Positions 35,294-43,372 of a DNA stretch of 64,000 bases are shown piece by piece. The DNA comes from Knoellia subterranea KCTC 19937 (GTDB taxonomy: Bacteria > Actinomycetota > Actinomycetes > Actinomycetales > Dermatophilaceae). Within the stretch, counting starts at the first letter, position 1, and every line of letters begins with the position of its first letter. The position numbers and the translations under genes were made by a program. The stretch lies in contig NZ_AVPK01000001.1 of assembly GCF_000768685.1 (NCBI RefSeq), positions 558,001 to 622,000 on the forward strand, in the 5' to 3' direction. Below the pieces are notes generated by a model. It saw nothing but the letters and a program-made list of their open reading frames with translations, was not told where the DNA came from and did no database searches.

Positions 35294-36187
35294 TCAGTCG
35301 ACCTCGGCAGCGCGAGGAACCTCGGAGGGTTCCAGGGCCGCCCAGCCGGACTTCTCGGGACCTGCCGTCTGCCCCTCGGGGCAATGCGCCCGGAAGTCGC
35401 ACCACGTGCACAGCGGACCGACAACGGGCGGGAACAGCGTCGACTCGACTCCCCGTTCGGCGAAGTCCGCATCGGCGCGGCGGGCGTCCTGAGCGATCGA
35501 CTTCGCCTCATCGACCTTGCGCGTGAGCGACTCGGGCGTGTGCGTGTGCGACACGATCTCCCCCGACGGCACGTGGTGGAGCTCGACCCGAAGACACGGG
35601 TGACGGAACATCTTCCAGACCGCCGCGGCATACAGGGCAAGGGGCAGGGACGTGCGCGCGTCGTCCTCCCCGAGCGGTCGCTGGCTCGTCTTGTAGTCGA
35701 CGACGACGAGCTCACGGTCGCGTTCGTCGAGGCGGTCAATGCGGCCGGTGAGTCGCAGGGTGCCGCTGATGAACGACACGGTTCGCTCGATGCCACGCGG
35801 CGGGTCGTCCGGATCCACTCTGCCGAGGTAGTCGACGACGTGCTCCTGCGCCCGCTTGCGCCAGGCGAGCGACTGGTCTGCGTCGCGGAACCCGACGTCG
35901 ATCCAGGAGTGGCGGACCAGTTCGCGCCCGGCCGAGGCCGTGCGCCGATCACGAGGAAGGTCCCACCAGTCGCGCAGGGCATTGTGCACCGCGAGCCCGA
36001 AGGACGTGTGCGCCCGTTGCGCGCGCGCCTCGGGGCGCGGCTTGTCGAGGTACTGCATCCGATAACGCCGCGGGCAGTCGACGAGAGCGAGCAGGCGTGA
36101 CGGGCTCGCGGCATACAACTTCGGCGGCATGCCCGCGAACTCCTGCTGGACCGGCCGCCCGGTGCCGACGTCGCTCACCTGACTCAC
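35294..36187 (-). CDS. RecB/Cas4-type PD-(D/E)XK nuclease with Fe-S cysteines
   Basis: 297 aa. It begins with LYAASPSRLLALVDCPRRY (Cys38) and ends with CTWCDFRAHC (Cys260, Cys263, Cys269), the four-cysteine iron-sulfur arrangement of Cas4/AddB nucleases. The nuclease core has GRIDRLDERD and VVVDYKTSQ. No CRISPR array or cas genes lie here, so it belongs with the stand-alone repair exonucleases. Leaderless GTG (TAGGTT plus 6 bases). It lies 28 bases upstream of the ERCC4-domain gene. Confidence 0.9.
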   Translation of the reverse strand: MSQVSDVGTGRPVQQEFAGMPPKLYAASPSRLLALVDCPRRYRMQYLDKPRPEARAQRAHTSFGLAVHNALRDWWDLPRDRRTASAGRELVRHSWIDVGFRDADQSLAWRKRAQEHVVDYLGRVDPDDPPRGIERTVSFISGTLRLTGRIDRLDERDRELVVVDYKTSQRPLGEDDARTSLPLALYAAAVWKMFRHPCLRVELHHVPSGEIVSHTHTPESLTRKVDEAKSIAQDARRADADFAERGVESTLFPPVVGPLCTWCDFRAHCPEGQTAGPEKSGWAALEPSEVPRAAEVD

Positions 36188-36242
36188 CCACCCAACCTAG
36201 CCAGCCCGACCGACAACTCCACGCACCCATCCACAGGGCGCG

Positions 36243-37133
36243 TCAGCTGAAGACGATCGTGCGGTCCTCGTTGAGGATGATGCGACTCTCGCAGTGCCAC
36301 TTCACGGCCCGCGCGAACACCCGTGACTCGACTTCCTCACCGGCGGCAACGAGATCCTCGGCGTTCATGCGGTGGTCGACGCGGTGGATGTCCTGCTCGA
36401 TGATCGGGCCCTCGTCGAGGTCGGCCGTCACGTAGTGCGCCGTGGCCCCGATGACCTTGACCCCTCGCGCAAAGGCCTGGTGATAGGGCTTGGCCCCCTT
36501 GAAGCTCGGGAGGAAGGAGTGGTGGATGTTGATGACCCGCCCGCCGAGGTCGCGGCACAGGTCGTCACTCAGCACCTGCATGTAGCGCGCCAGGGCAATG
36601 AGCTCGACATCGTGCGCGGCGACGAGTTCACGGAGCTGCGCCTCCGCCCCGGCCTTGGTCTCGCGGGTCACCGGGATGTGGTGGAACGGGATGCCGTAGG
36701 AGCGTGCCATGGGCTCGAGATCGGTGTGGTTGCTGACGATGCCGACGATGTCCGCGTTGATCTGTCCGGACTTCCAGCGGAACAGGAGGTCGTTGAGGAC
36801 GTGGCCGAATCGGCTCACCATCACCACCATCCGGTATGCCGTGACCGCCTTGCGCAGCTCCCACACCATTCCGAATTCGCCTGCGACAGAATCGAACTCA
36901 CGCCTCCAGTCCTCGACGTCGACGTCTGCCAGGCCCGTGTCGAACCGCACGCGCATGAAATATCGTCCGGTGCGGTGGTCGCTGAACTGCTGACTCTCCT
37001 CGATGTTCGCCCGGCGCTCGAACAGGTGCTGCGTCACCGCAGCCACGATTCCGGGGCGGTCCGGGCAGGACAGGGTGAGGACGAGGTCACCCTCGTCCTC
37101 GGGGTTGAGTCGCCTCGTCACGCTGTCGGTCAT
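36243..37133 (-). CDS. purU: Formyltetrahydrofolate deformylase
   Basis: 296 aa. An N-terminal ACT domain (VLTLSCPDRPGIVAAVTQHL) is followed by a formyltransferase-like domain with the catalytic Asn-His pair in INIHHSFLPSF and the Asp in DLDEGPI. It releases formate from 10-formyl-THF to balance one-carbon pools and feed PurT. Its ATG overlaps the stop of the PHP gene (ATGA), so the two are coupled. Confidence 0.95.
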   Translation of the reverse strand: MTDSVTRRLNPEDEGDLVLTLSCPDRPGIVAAVTQHLFERRANIEESQQFSDHRTGRYFMRVRFDTGLADVDVEDWRREFDSVAGEFGMVWELRKAVTAYRMVVMVSRFGHVLNDLLFRWKSGQINADIVGIVSNHTDLEPMARSYGIPFHHIPVTRETKAGAEAQLRELVAAHDVELIALARYMQVLSDDLCRDLGGRVINIHHSFLPSFKGAKPYHQAFARGVKVIGATAHYVTADLDEGPIIEQDIHRVDHRMNAEDLVAAGEEVESRVFARAVKWHCESRIILNEDRTIVFS

Positions 37134-37975
37134 GGTTCGATCACCTTCACTCCGTGGGCCTGCTCCAGGAGTCGGGCCCACTCACGGGGCTTCGTCGTGT
37201 TCTCGCCGAGTCGGTTGAGTTTGCCGGTCCCGTGGTAGTCGCTGCTCCCGGTGACGACGAGGTCGTGCTGCCCGGCCAGTCGAACCGCGCGCTCGACCTC
37301 CTCGGGTTCGTGGTCGCGGTGGTGGGCCTCGAGGCCGGCCAGACCCGCGTCCGCGAACTCCTCGATCATCTCGTCCGTGACCGGAGCCATCCGCATCGCG
37401 AACGGGTGTGCGAGCACCGGCACTCCCCCGGCCGAGCGGACGATGCGGATCGCCGTCACTGGATCGGGTGCGTAGTGGCCCACGTAGTACTTGCTGCCGT
37501 CGTGCAGCAGCTCGCGGAACGCCTCGTCGCGGGTGGCCACGACGCCCTTGGCGACCAGCGCGTCAGCGAGGTGGGGCCTCCCGAGCGTCGCGCCCGGGGC
37601 CACCTGGGCGCGGACCTCCTCCACCGTCACCGGGATGCCGTCGTCGGCCATGCGCTGGATCATCCGGTCCATGCGGGTCACGCGGCTGTCCCGCGCCCGG
37701 GCCAACTCGATGGCCAGCCGCGGGTCGTCGGGATCGGGGAGGTACCCCAACAGGTGGATGCTGCGGTGTGCGCGACTGCACGAGATCTCGATGCCCCGCA
37801 CGAGCCGAATGCCCACGGTCATCGCCGCATCGGTGGCTTCCTGCCATCCGGCCGTGGTGTCGTGGTCGGTCAGGGCCACCATGCCCAGTCCGGCTGCCTT
37901 GGCCTGGGCCACGAGGTCAGCCGCACTCTGGGTCCCGTCGCTGGCGCTCGAGTGCGCGTGCAGGTCGATCTTCAC
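37130..37975 (-). CDS. PHP domain metallophosphoesterase
   Basis: 281 aa. PHP motifs: DLHAHSSASDGT at the N-terminus, VALTDHDTT, RGIEISC, PVLAHPF and GSSDYHG near the end. It is close to the family of 3',5'-nucleotide bisphosphate phosphatases and RNase AM (TrpH-like). The start is GTG with TACGCT plus 6 bases (leaderless). It is coupled to purU, which is unusual company. Confidence 0.88.
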   Translation of the reverse strand: MKIDLHAHSSASDGTQSAADLVAQAKAAGLGMVALTDHDTTAGWQEATDAAMTVGIRLVRGIEISCSRAHRSIHLLGYLPDPDDPRLAIELARARDSRVTRMDRMIQRMADDGIPVTVEEVRAQVAPGATLGRPHLADALVAKGVVATRDEAFRELLHDGSKYYVGHYAPDPVTAIRIVRSAGGVPVLAHPFAMRMAPVTDEMIEEFADAGLAGLEAHHRDHEPEEVERAVRLAGQHDLVVTGSSDYHGTGKLNRLGENTTKPREWARLLEQAHGVKVIEP

Positions 37976-38015
37976 GCTCGTAGCGTAGGTCCGCGACCGG
38001 GTGCGACGCGGGAGG

Positions 38016-38040
38016 CAACCTTTCACGGCATACCTCCGTA
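38016..38040 (+). promoter_or_regulatory. ECF-type promoter of module 1 (CAACC-N15-CCGTA)
   Basis: CAACC at 38016-38020, 15 bases, CCGTA at 38036-38040, ahead of the decayed sigma gene. The same spacing occurs before the other two modules. Confidence 0.65.
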
Positions 38041-38073
38041 GTGCTGGGTGAGACCACGAGAAGGGGGACATCA

Positions 38074-38885
38074 ATGGGACGAGAGTCCAAGGATGAGCGC
38101 GATGCGTCGTTCACGGCCTTCATGACGGACGCGACACCGTCACTGCTGCGCACGGCATGGCTGGTCACCGGCTCGCACGACCGGGCCCAGGAACTCGTCC
38201 AGGCGGCGTTCGTCAAGACGTATGCCGAGTGGCCCAGCCCCATGACGGCACTCTGCCGGCGCTCCCTACACCCACGCCCACAGCGACAACACCGGATCCG
38301 ACGCCGACGATCACGAGCAGCGTGCTGATACCGACGGTGTCGACGTCGGCTTCTCCGTCGGCGACTCACACCACTGCCCCCACCACCACATCGGTCGCTC
38401 CGACATCCACCGGCGAGACCGAGTCCGAGCCGAGCCCCTCCTCGACGCCCACGGGGCCCGGTTGGTCCGAGCCCGTCACCGTGGCAGGGACGACCTACCG
38501 GGCGCGGCTCACCCCGACGACGGGAGACCACAACTTCGACCTCATGCTCGAAGCGGACGGGGCCGCGGTGTTCACGCCGGGCGCCGTCTTCAACACCGAG
38601 GGCCGCTGGGGCCGGAAGGCCGACGACCGGCGGATCGCCTACTACCTGGGTGCGACGCGCCTGATCGACCTCGTGTCCGTCGACGGACGGGCGGCCGACT
38701 CCGAGGTCATCGGACACGTGGAAGTGCCGACGCCGGAGGGCGATGACGTCACCGGTACGCCGTTCACCGACCTCGTTGTCACGATCATCCGCACCCACGC
38801 AGAGAGCACGTGGGGGCAAGGTCGCCCGAGCGGCTGGGTCGTCCGAACCAGCGATGGTGGGCTGTGGAACCTCGACGAGGACTGA
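38074..38885 (+). pseudogene. Decayed ECF sigma / partner module (deletion fusion, out of frame)
   Basis: The first ~54 codons (ATG at 38074, AAGGGGG upstream) encode the sigma-2 start of a SigE-family ECF factor (FMTDATPSLLRTAWLVTGSHDRAQELVQAAFVKTYAEWP, compared in two halves with the intact copies). The homology stops near 38235. From about 38250, in another frame, a Thr/Pro-rich linker and an extracytoplasmic domain run to a stop at 38885, like the 3' part of the partner genes. A deletion removed sigma-4 and the partner's membrane segment. The N-terminal ORF itself runs to 38328. Confidence 0.72.
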
Positions 38886-38911
38886 GGAACCGGTCGATCG
38901 ACGCCGCGTGA

Positions 38912-38936
38912 CAACCTTTCGGACCGGACGCCCGTA
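38912..38936 (+). promoter_or_regulatory. ECF-type promoter of module 2 (CAACC-N15-CCGTA)
   Basis: CAACC at 38912-38916, then 15 bases, then CCGTA at 38932-38936. The -35 context is ACAACCTTTCGG. The sigma start lies 42 bases downstream. Probable autoregulation by the sigma factor it drives. Confidence 0.7.
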
Positions 38937-38977
38937 TCAAGGGCGTCCGGTCCAACCAGGTGAGAGAAGGTGGTGTC

Positions 38978-39475
38978 GTGAGCAGTCGCCACGACGGCTC
39001 GTTCGACGAGTTCTTGCGGTCGAGTTCCCCTCGACTGCTCAAGCTGGCATGGCTGCTCACCGGCAGCTCCGTGAGCGCCGAGGACCTCGTCCAGGAGACC
39101 CTCGAGCGCGTCTACGTTGCCTGGCCGCGCATCGACCACGGCGGCAGCCACAACTACGCCCGCCGCGTTCTCGTCAACCTCCACACGGATGCGCACCGCC
39201 GCACCTGGCGGGAACAGGTCACCGCAGAACTCCCCGAGTCCGGGGCAGCCGACCGCTCCGAACATGTCGCTCTCGCAGACGCGCTCACCACGGCCCTCGC
39301 CACCCTGCCGGTCCGCGAACGCCAGTGCGTCGTCCTGCGTCACCACATCGGCCTATCCGAGCGCGAGACCGCCGACACCCTCAACATCAGCACCGGCACC
39401 GTGAAGTCCTCGACCTCCCGAGGGCTCGCCCGCCTGCGCACCCTGCTCGTCACCGATGGAGGTCGCCATGTCTGA
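38978..39475 (+). CDS. SigE-subfamily ECF RNA polymerase sigma factor (module 2)
   Basis: 165 aa. The sigma-2 region includes LLKLAWLLTGSSVSAEDLVQE, and sigma-4 includes LPVRERQCVVLRHHIGLSERETAD with STGTVKSSTSRGL as recognition helix. GTG start with GAGAAGG 7 bases upstream. It overlaps the partner gene by 8 bases. No zinc-finger anti-sigma factor is linked; the membrane partner protein probably takes that role. Confidence 0.92.
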   Translation: MSSRHDGSFDEFLRSSSPRLLKLAWLLTGSSVSAEDLVQETLERVYVAWPRIDHGGSHNYARRVLVNLHTDAHRRTWREQVTAELPESGAADRSEHVALADALTTALATLPVRERQCVVLRHHIGLSERETADTLNISTGTVKSSTSRGLARLRTLLVTDGGRHV

Positions 39476-40487
39476 CCCGATCCTCGAGTTGCTCGCCGCG
39501 CCCCCGTCGCCGTCGATGTCCGTCGACGAGAACGCCGTGTATGCCGGTGGGCGCCGTCGCGTCCGCCGTCGGGCGTTGCGCCGCACCGGTTTTGGGCTGG
39601 GTGCCGCTGCCGCAGCTGCCGCCATCGCGTTCGCCGTGGTCGGCCCGGGTGTCGGTGGCGACGCGCTGCCCGCAGACCGTCCATCCCAGATGGAGGGTGC
39701 GGGGAAGGCCGTGTCGGCAAACCTCTTCGACGGGACCTACGCCGTCGAGGTGATTCCCGGGGCACCTGCCGACCAGCCCAACGTGAAGTTCTACAAGGTC
39801 GACGGTGGCAAGCGGTCACTCCTCGCGGGATCGAGCGCCGACGCCAACGTGGTCTCGATGGGGACCGGCTCGGGCGCCGACGGCATCATGCTCGGCACGG
39901 CACCCGCCACCTTGGCCAAGTCCCTGACGATTGCCCCTGGGTCCAAGGGCGGCATCCAGCAGGACGAGGCGTTGCTGCCGGGCACGGACTACAAGGCGTA
40001 CGCCCTGAAGTTCGACAATCCGGCGGACGTCGAGACCTACCAGGGCACGATCTGGATGGACGACACCGACTCCGCAGTGGTTCGGGACGCGATGGGCAAC
40101 CGTCTTGCGAGCACGAAGATCGGCGCCACCGACACCTTCTTCGTTCATCGTGACGCCGACGTCATGGGTGTGTTCACGGCCGACGGAGGCTCCACGAAGC
40201 AGCTCGGGACGTCCTCCATCACGACCTTGGGCACCGGCCAGAGGCACGAGGGCGAGGACTGGTCCTGGCTCTCGATCACCCTGCTCCCCGAGGGTTCCCG
40301 GAACGTCACCTTCGAGTGGGCCGACGCTGCGACCCATCACGACGCGGTCGTCACCGACAGCTCGGGCACTGACGGGGCAGTTGCATGGGCCACAGGGACA
40401 GCCCCTGGCGATGGACCCGGCCCCCGCGTCACCAGGGTGACGTGGACCGACAAGGCGGGCACCCGGCATACCGAAGCTGCGAACTGA
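39468..40487 (+). CDS. Membrane-anchored ECF partner protein (module 2), putative anti-sigma
   Basis: 339 aa. A short cytoplasmic N-terminus of about 45 residues (MSDPILELLAAPPSPSMSVD) has Arg-rich positive charges before one transmembrane helix (about 47-70), then a large secreted domain. There is no HXXXCXXC motif, so it is not a ZAS-type anti-sigma factor. It is homologous to the module 3 partner (YAVEV, GKR, GTIW matched to DVIW, and the closing WTDxxGTRHTE). GGAGG lies 5 bases before the ATG. Anti-sigma or sensor function is inferred from coupling. Confidence 0.75.
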   Translation: MSDPILELLAAPPSPSMSVDENAVYAGGRRRVRRRALRRTGFGLGAAAAAAAIAFAVVGPGVGGDALPADRPSQMEGAGKAVSANLFDGTYAVEVIPGAPADQPNVKFYKVDGGKRSLLAGSSADANVVSMGTGSGADGIMLGTAPATLAKSLTIAPGSKGGIQQDEALLPGTDYKAYALKFDNPADVETYQGTIWMDDTDSAVVRDAMGNRLASTKIGATDTFFVHRDADVMGVFTADGGSTKQLGTSSITTLGTGQRHEGEDWSWLSITLLPEGSRNVTFEWADAATHHDAVVTDSSGTDGAVAWATGTAPGDGPGPRVTRVTWTDKAGTRHTEAAN

Positions 40488-40505
40488 AGCCCGGGAGAAC
40501 GGAAC

Positions 40506-40925
40506 TCAGACGATGAGGTGCGCGTAGGGGTCCGGTCGCTCGGCCTCGCTGCGCAGGATGCAGAACTCGTTGCCCTCGGGGTCGAGCATCGTCACCCACC
40601 CCGATCCGGCCGGGCGTCCGGGCAGGTCGCGCAGGTCCTGGTGGACCGTCGCACCGTGGGCGAGGAGACGCTCGACCTCCTCGTCCCGGCTTCGGTCGGT
40701 GGGGGTGAGGTCGAGATGGAGGCGGTTCTTCACCGACTTGCCCTCGGGGACGTCGATGAAGAGCAGCCGCTGGCGCCCGTCGGGGCTGAAGATCATGCAC
40801 TCCTCGTGGCCCGGAAGGTTCGGGTCGTTCTGGTCCTCCGACCAGCCGAGCACCTCGCTCCACCAGTGGGACTGGGCGTGGGCGTCGCGGGCGTCGAAGG
40901 TCGTGTGCGAGATGCGTGACGTCAT
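40506..40925 (-). CDS. VOC family protein
   Basis: 139 aa, glyoxalase/bleomycin-resistance fold: SRISHTTFDARDAHAQSHWW at the start and WVTMLDPEGNEFCILRS near the end. It is inserted between ECF modules 2 and 3 on the opposite strand, leaving 18 bases after the module 2 partner. AAGG lies 8 bases before the ATG. Function unknown. Confidence 0.85.
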   Translation of the reverse strand: MTSRISHTTFDARDAHAQSHWWSEVLGWSEDQNDPNLPGHEECMIFSPDGRQRLLFIDVPEGKSVKNRLHLDLTPTDRSRDEEVERLLAHGATVHQDLRDLPGRPAGSGWVTMLDPEGNEFCILRSEAERPDPYAHLIV

Positions 40926-40977
40926 GCGCGCAGCCTTGCACTCGGCCGGCTGGCACGGCCACCGAGTTGATGGCACT

Positions 40978-41002
40978 CAACCTTCCGGGCCGCTTCCCCG
41001 TT
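40978..41002 (+). promoter_or_regulatory. ECF-type promoter of module 3 (CAACC-N15-CCGTT)
   Basis: CAACC at 40978-40982, 15 bases, CCGTT at 40998-41002, 41 bases before the sigma ATG. Same geometry as modules 1 and 2, with the last base of the -10 changed. Confidence 0.65.
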
Positions 41003-41042
41003 GAGGGAGTGCCACGATGACGACGAGGGAACGAGGGGTGAG

Positions 41043-41543
41043 ATGGCCGGCAAGCACGACGACGAGTTCACCGCGTTCGCGACGGGAGCTGCGCCGCGAC
41101 TGCTGCGGACCGCCTGGATGATCTGTGGGAACCCGACGGATGCGGAGGACCTCGTGCAGTCGGCCATGGTCAAGGTCTACCTGCGATGGGGTCGGCTGCG
41201 AACCCGCGAGCCGCTCGCCTACGCACGCAGGTGCATCCTCAACGACAACATCGACACCCATCGACGACGCAAGCGCGAGAGCCCTGTCGGGGATTTCCCG
41301 GAGCGGGAGCACCTCGATTCCGAACCCGAGGACACGGCACGCCTCGTGTCCCTTCTCGGCCAGCTGCCTCCTCGCGAGCGGCAGGTCGTCGTCCTCCGCC
41401 ACTACGTCGGGCTGCCCGAGTCCGAGGTGGCCGACCTGCTCGACGTCAGCGTCGGCACCGTCAAAAGCAGCGGCTCCCGTGGCCTCGCCCGACTTCGTGA
41501 AGCACTCACAGCCCAGGACCTCAAGGAGGGACACCATGCCTGA
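41043..41543 (+). CDS. SigE-subfamily ECF RNA polymerase sigma factor (module 3)
   Basis: 166 aa. Sigma-2 is seen as FATGAAPRLLRTAWMICGNP then DAEDLVQSAMVKVYLRW, and sigma-4 as LPPRERQVVVLRHYVGLPESEVAD and SVGTVKSSGSRGL. GAGGGGTGAG directly precedes the ATG. It overlaps the partner gene by 8 bases, as in module 2. It is similar to, but clearly diverged from, the module 2 factor, so the duplication is old. Confidence 0.92.
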   Translation: MAGKHDDEFTAFATGAAPRLLRTAWMICGNPTDAEDLVQSAMVKVYLRWGRLRTREPLAYARRCILNDNIDTHRRRKRESPVGDFPEREHLDSEPEDTARLVSLLGQLPPRERQVVVLRHYVGLPESEVADLLDVSVGTVKSSGSRGLARLREALTAQDLKEGHHA

Positions 41544-42600
41544 CTTCGACCACTTCGACGACGCCCGCGTCGTCCGAGACCTCCTGACCGCCACGCCCAC
41601 GCCGGACCTGCGCTACGACGTCAACGCCACCCTGCGGACCGGTCACCGCGTCCGCACCCGCCGGCGCCTCGCTGCCGCCGGGGGCGGGGTCGTCGCAGCC
41701 GGCATCGTCGCCGCCACGCTCGCGCTGTCCGGGGTGCTGCCGACGGACGACGCCCTCCCGTCCGGTCGCAACGACAGCCAGGTTGCCGGCCGGTCCTCGG
41801 TCGAGCTGCTCGACTACCGCTACGCCGTCGAGGTCCAGCCGTCAGCAGACGGACAGGTCTCCGTGACGTCCTACTCCGTTGACGCGGGCAAGCGCACCAA
41901 GCTGGATTCCTGGTCAGCGAGGCGCGGCGTCGTGTCATTGGCTCCCAAGGACGTCACGGACGGCATTCGGTTCGCGGTCGCTCCTGCCCGCGGACGCACG
42001 TTCATGGCCATCGGCCCGAGTGGTCTCATTCCTGCACTGCAGGGGGTGGCCGTACCGCTCCCCGACACGGACCTTCAGGCCGTCGCGTTCCAAGGAGCGG
42101 CCAACCTCCCGCCCGGGCTGTCCGGGGAGGTGCAGGACGTCATCTGGACCGACGAGCTGGGCGCCTACGACCAGGACGGCGCGGCCGTGCCAAGTGTCGT
42201 GGACCCCCTGACCGGGGAGATGACCTTCGTTGATCCGAAGACCCGCCTCTTCATGGTTCAACGGCCGAACGGAAGCTCCGGCTCCGACTACCCGGAGGGG
42301 TCCACCCCCTGGGCCGCGGATGACATGGACTCGAGGACCAACGACATCCAAGTACTGAGCGGCACCTTCGCCATCCCCACGAAGGGTGGTGCGGCCACAG
42401 ATCTCATCGTGACCTGGAACATCGGCGACACGACGCCAGGCACCCCCGTGGCTCCGAACTCCGGCGAGTGGACCTTCCTCCGAACCGCCCGTTCACAGCC
42501 GCCAACGGCGCCCAAGGGCGCGGTCCACCCCACCGCGGTGCAGTGGACAGACGCCTCGGGCACACGCCACACCGAGCCCGTGAAGATGAAGCTGGGCTGA
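41536..42600 (+). CDS. Membrane-anchored ECF partner protein (module 3), putative anti-sigma
   Basis: 354 aa. Cytoplasmic N-terminus of about 45 residues (MPDFDHFDDARVVRDLL), then an RTRRRL stop-transfer charge cluster and one transmembrane helix (about 47-67), then an extracytoplasmic domain ending WTDASGTRHTEPV. Perfect AAGGAGG before the ATG. It lacks any zinc-binding motif. Coupling to the sigma gene supports an anti-sigma or sensor role. A hairpin made of two inverted copies of the window's iterated 13-mer ends the transcript. Confidence 0.75.
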   Translation: MPDFDHFDDARVVRDLLTATPTPDLRYDVNATLRTGHRVRTRRRLAAAGGGVVAAGIVAATLALSGVLPTDDALPSGRNDSQVAGRSSVELLDYRYAVEVQPSADGQVSVTSYSVDAGKRTKLDSWSARRGVVSLAPKDVTDGIRFAVAPARGRTFMAIGPSGLIPALQGVAVPLPDTDLQAVAFQGAANLPPGLSGEVQDVIWTDELGAYDQDGAAVPSVVDPLTGEMTFVDPKTRLFMVQRPNGSSGSDYPEGSTPWAADDMDSRTNDIQVLSGTFAIPTKGGAATDLIVTWNIGDTTPGTPVAPNSGEWTFLRTARSQPPTAPKGAVHPTAVQWTDASGTRHTEPVKMKLG

Positions 42601-42612
42601 CCCGATACGCGA

Positions 42613-42651
42613 GCGGACGGCATACCGAAAATTCATCGGTATGCCGTCCGC
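42613..42651. terminator. Terminator built from two inverted copies of GCGGACGGCATAC
   Basis: GCGGACGGCATACCGA (42613-42628) pairs perfectly with 42636-42651 across the 7-base loop AAATTCA. Each arm is one copy of the over-represented 13-mer. It lies between the convergent ECF partner gene and the maoC-like gene. The arrangement recalls inverted DNA-uptake-sequence terminators of Neisseria and Haemophilus. Confidence 0.85.
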
Positions 42652-42673
42652 TTGCGTTCTGCGAGAAGGAGAC

Positions 42674-43225
42674 TCAGCTCTCGGCGGGCGCTTCCTGCGC
42701 ATCCGGCCCGGGCCAGTTCTTGTCCGGCTGCGGGGTCGGGCGGCCGGGCTGCTCGCCGCCACGCGCCTCGAGGTAGTTGTTCTTGGGGACCATGACCTTG
42801 CGGCGGAAGATGCAGACGACCTTGCCGTCCTGGTTGTAGCCGATGGTCTCGACGTGGACGACACCACGGTCGTCCTTGGACGTCGACTCCCACTTGTCGA
42901 GGACGCGGGTCTCGCCGTAGAGCGTGTCGCCGTGGAACGTCGGCGCGACGTGGCGCAGGCTCTCGATCTCGAGGTTCGCGATGGCCTTGCCGCTGATGTC
43001 GGCGACGCTCATGCCGAGCAGGATCGAGTAGACGTAGTTGCCGACGACGACGTTCTTGCCGAACTGCGTCGTCTCCGTGGCGTAATTGACGTCCAGGTGG
43101 AGCGGGTGGTGGTTCATGGTCAACAGGCAGAACATGTGGTCGTCGAACTCGGTGACCGTCTTCCCGGGCCAGTGCTTGTAGGTCGCTCCGACCTCGAACT
43201 CTTCATAACTGCGTCCGAACTGCAT
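42674..43225 (-). CDS. MaoC family dehydratase (hot-dog fold)
   Basis: 183 aa. Hot-dog fold dehydratase with the region MNHHPLHLDVNYATET, matching the MaoC Asp/His active-site segment in position (here Asn-His-His-Pro), and the partner region VVVGNYVYSILLGMS. The ATG at 43225 has AGGATGG upstream; the ATG at 43234 sits right on a GAGG and is less likely. MaoC, CitE and acyl-CoA dehydrogenase genes often form one leucine or methylmalyl-CoA cluster (Rv2498c-Rv2500c); here those partners lie at 53-58 kb. Confidence 0.88.
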   Translation of the reverse strand: MQFGRSYEEFEVGATYKHWPGKTVTEFDDHMFCLLTMNHHPLHLDVNYATETTQFGKNVVVGNYVYSILLGMSVADISGKAIANLEIESLRHVAPTFHGDTLYGETRVLDKWESTSKDDRGVVHVETIGYNQDGKVVCIFRRKVMVPKNNYLEARGGEQPGRPTPQPDKNWPGPDAQEAPAES

Positions 43226-43298
43226 GGCGCCCATCCTCGCGTGTCACGCCGCTGAGCACAGCACCGTTGGCGCGTGCGTTCCCTCACAGGCCCCGGCG

Positions 43299-43356
43299 CA
43301 TGACGCGGAAAACGTGGATCGGCCCGGTTGCAACCGGGACCCGTGACGATTTCCGG
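43299..43356. repeat. 58-bp direct repeat, copy 1, left of DUF559 gene
   Basis: About 51 of 58 bases match 44344-44401 in the same orientation. It contains the perfect palindrome CCCGGTTGCAACCGGG inside an outer imperfect stem (CGGAAAACGT with ACGATTTCCG). Confidence 0.85.
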
Positions 43357-43372
43357 GAACCGGCAGCCCCGG

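Noticed and set aside
34426-36187. CRISPR-associated Cas4 locus
   Set aside because: The RecB/Cas4-like nuclease has no cas1, cas2 or repeat array nearby.
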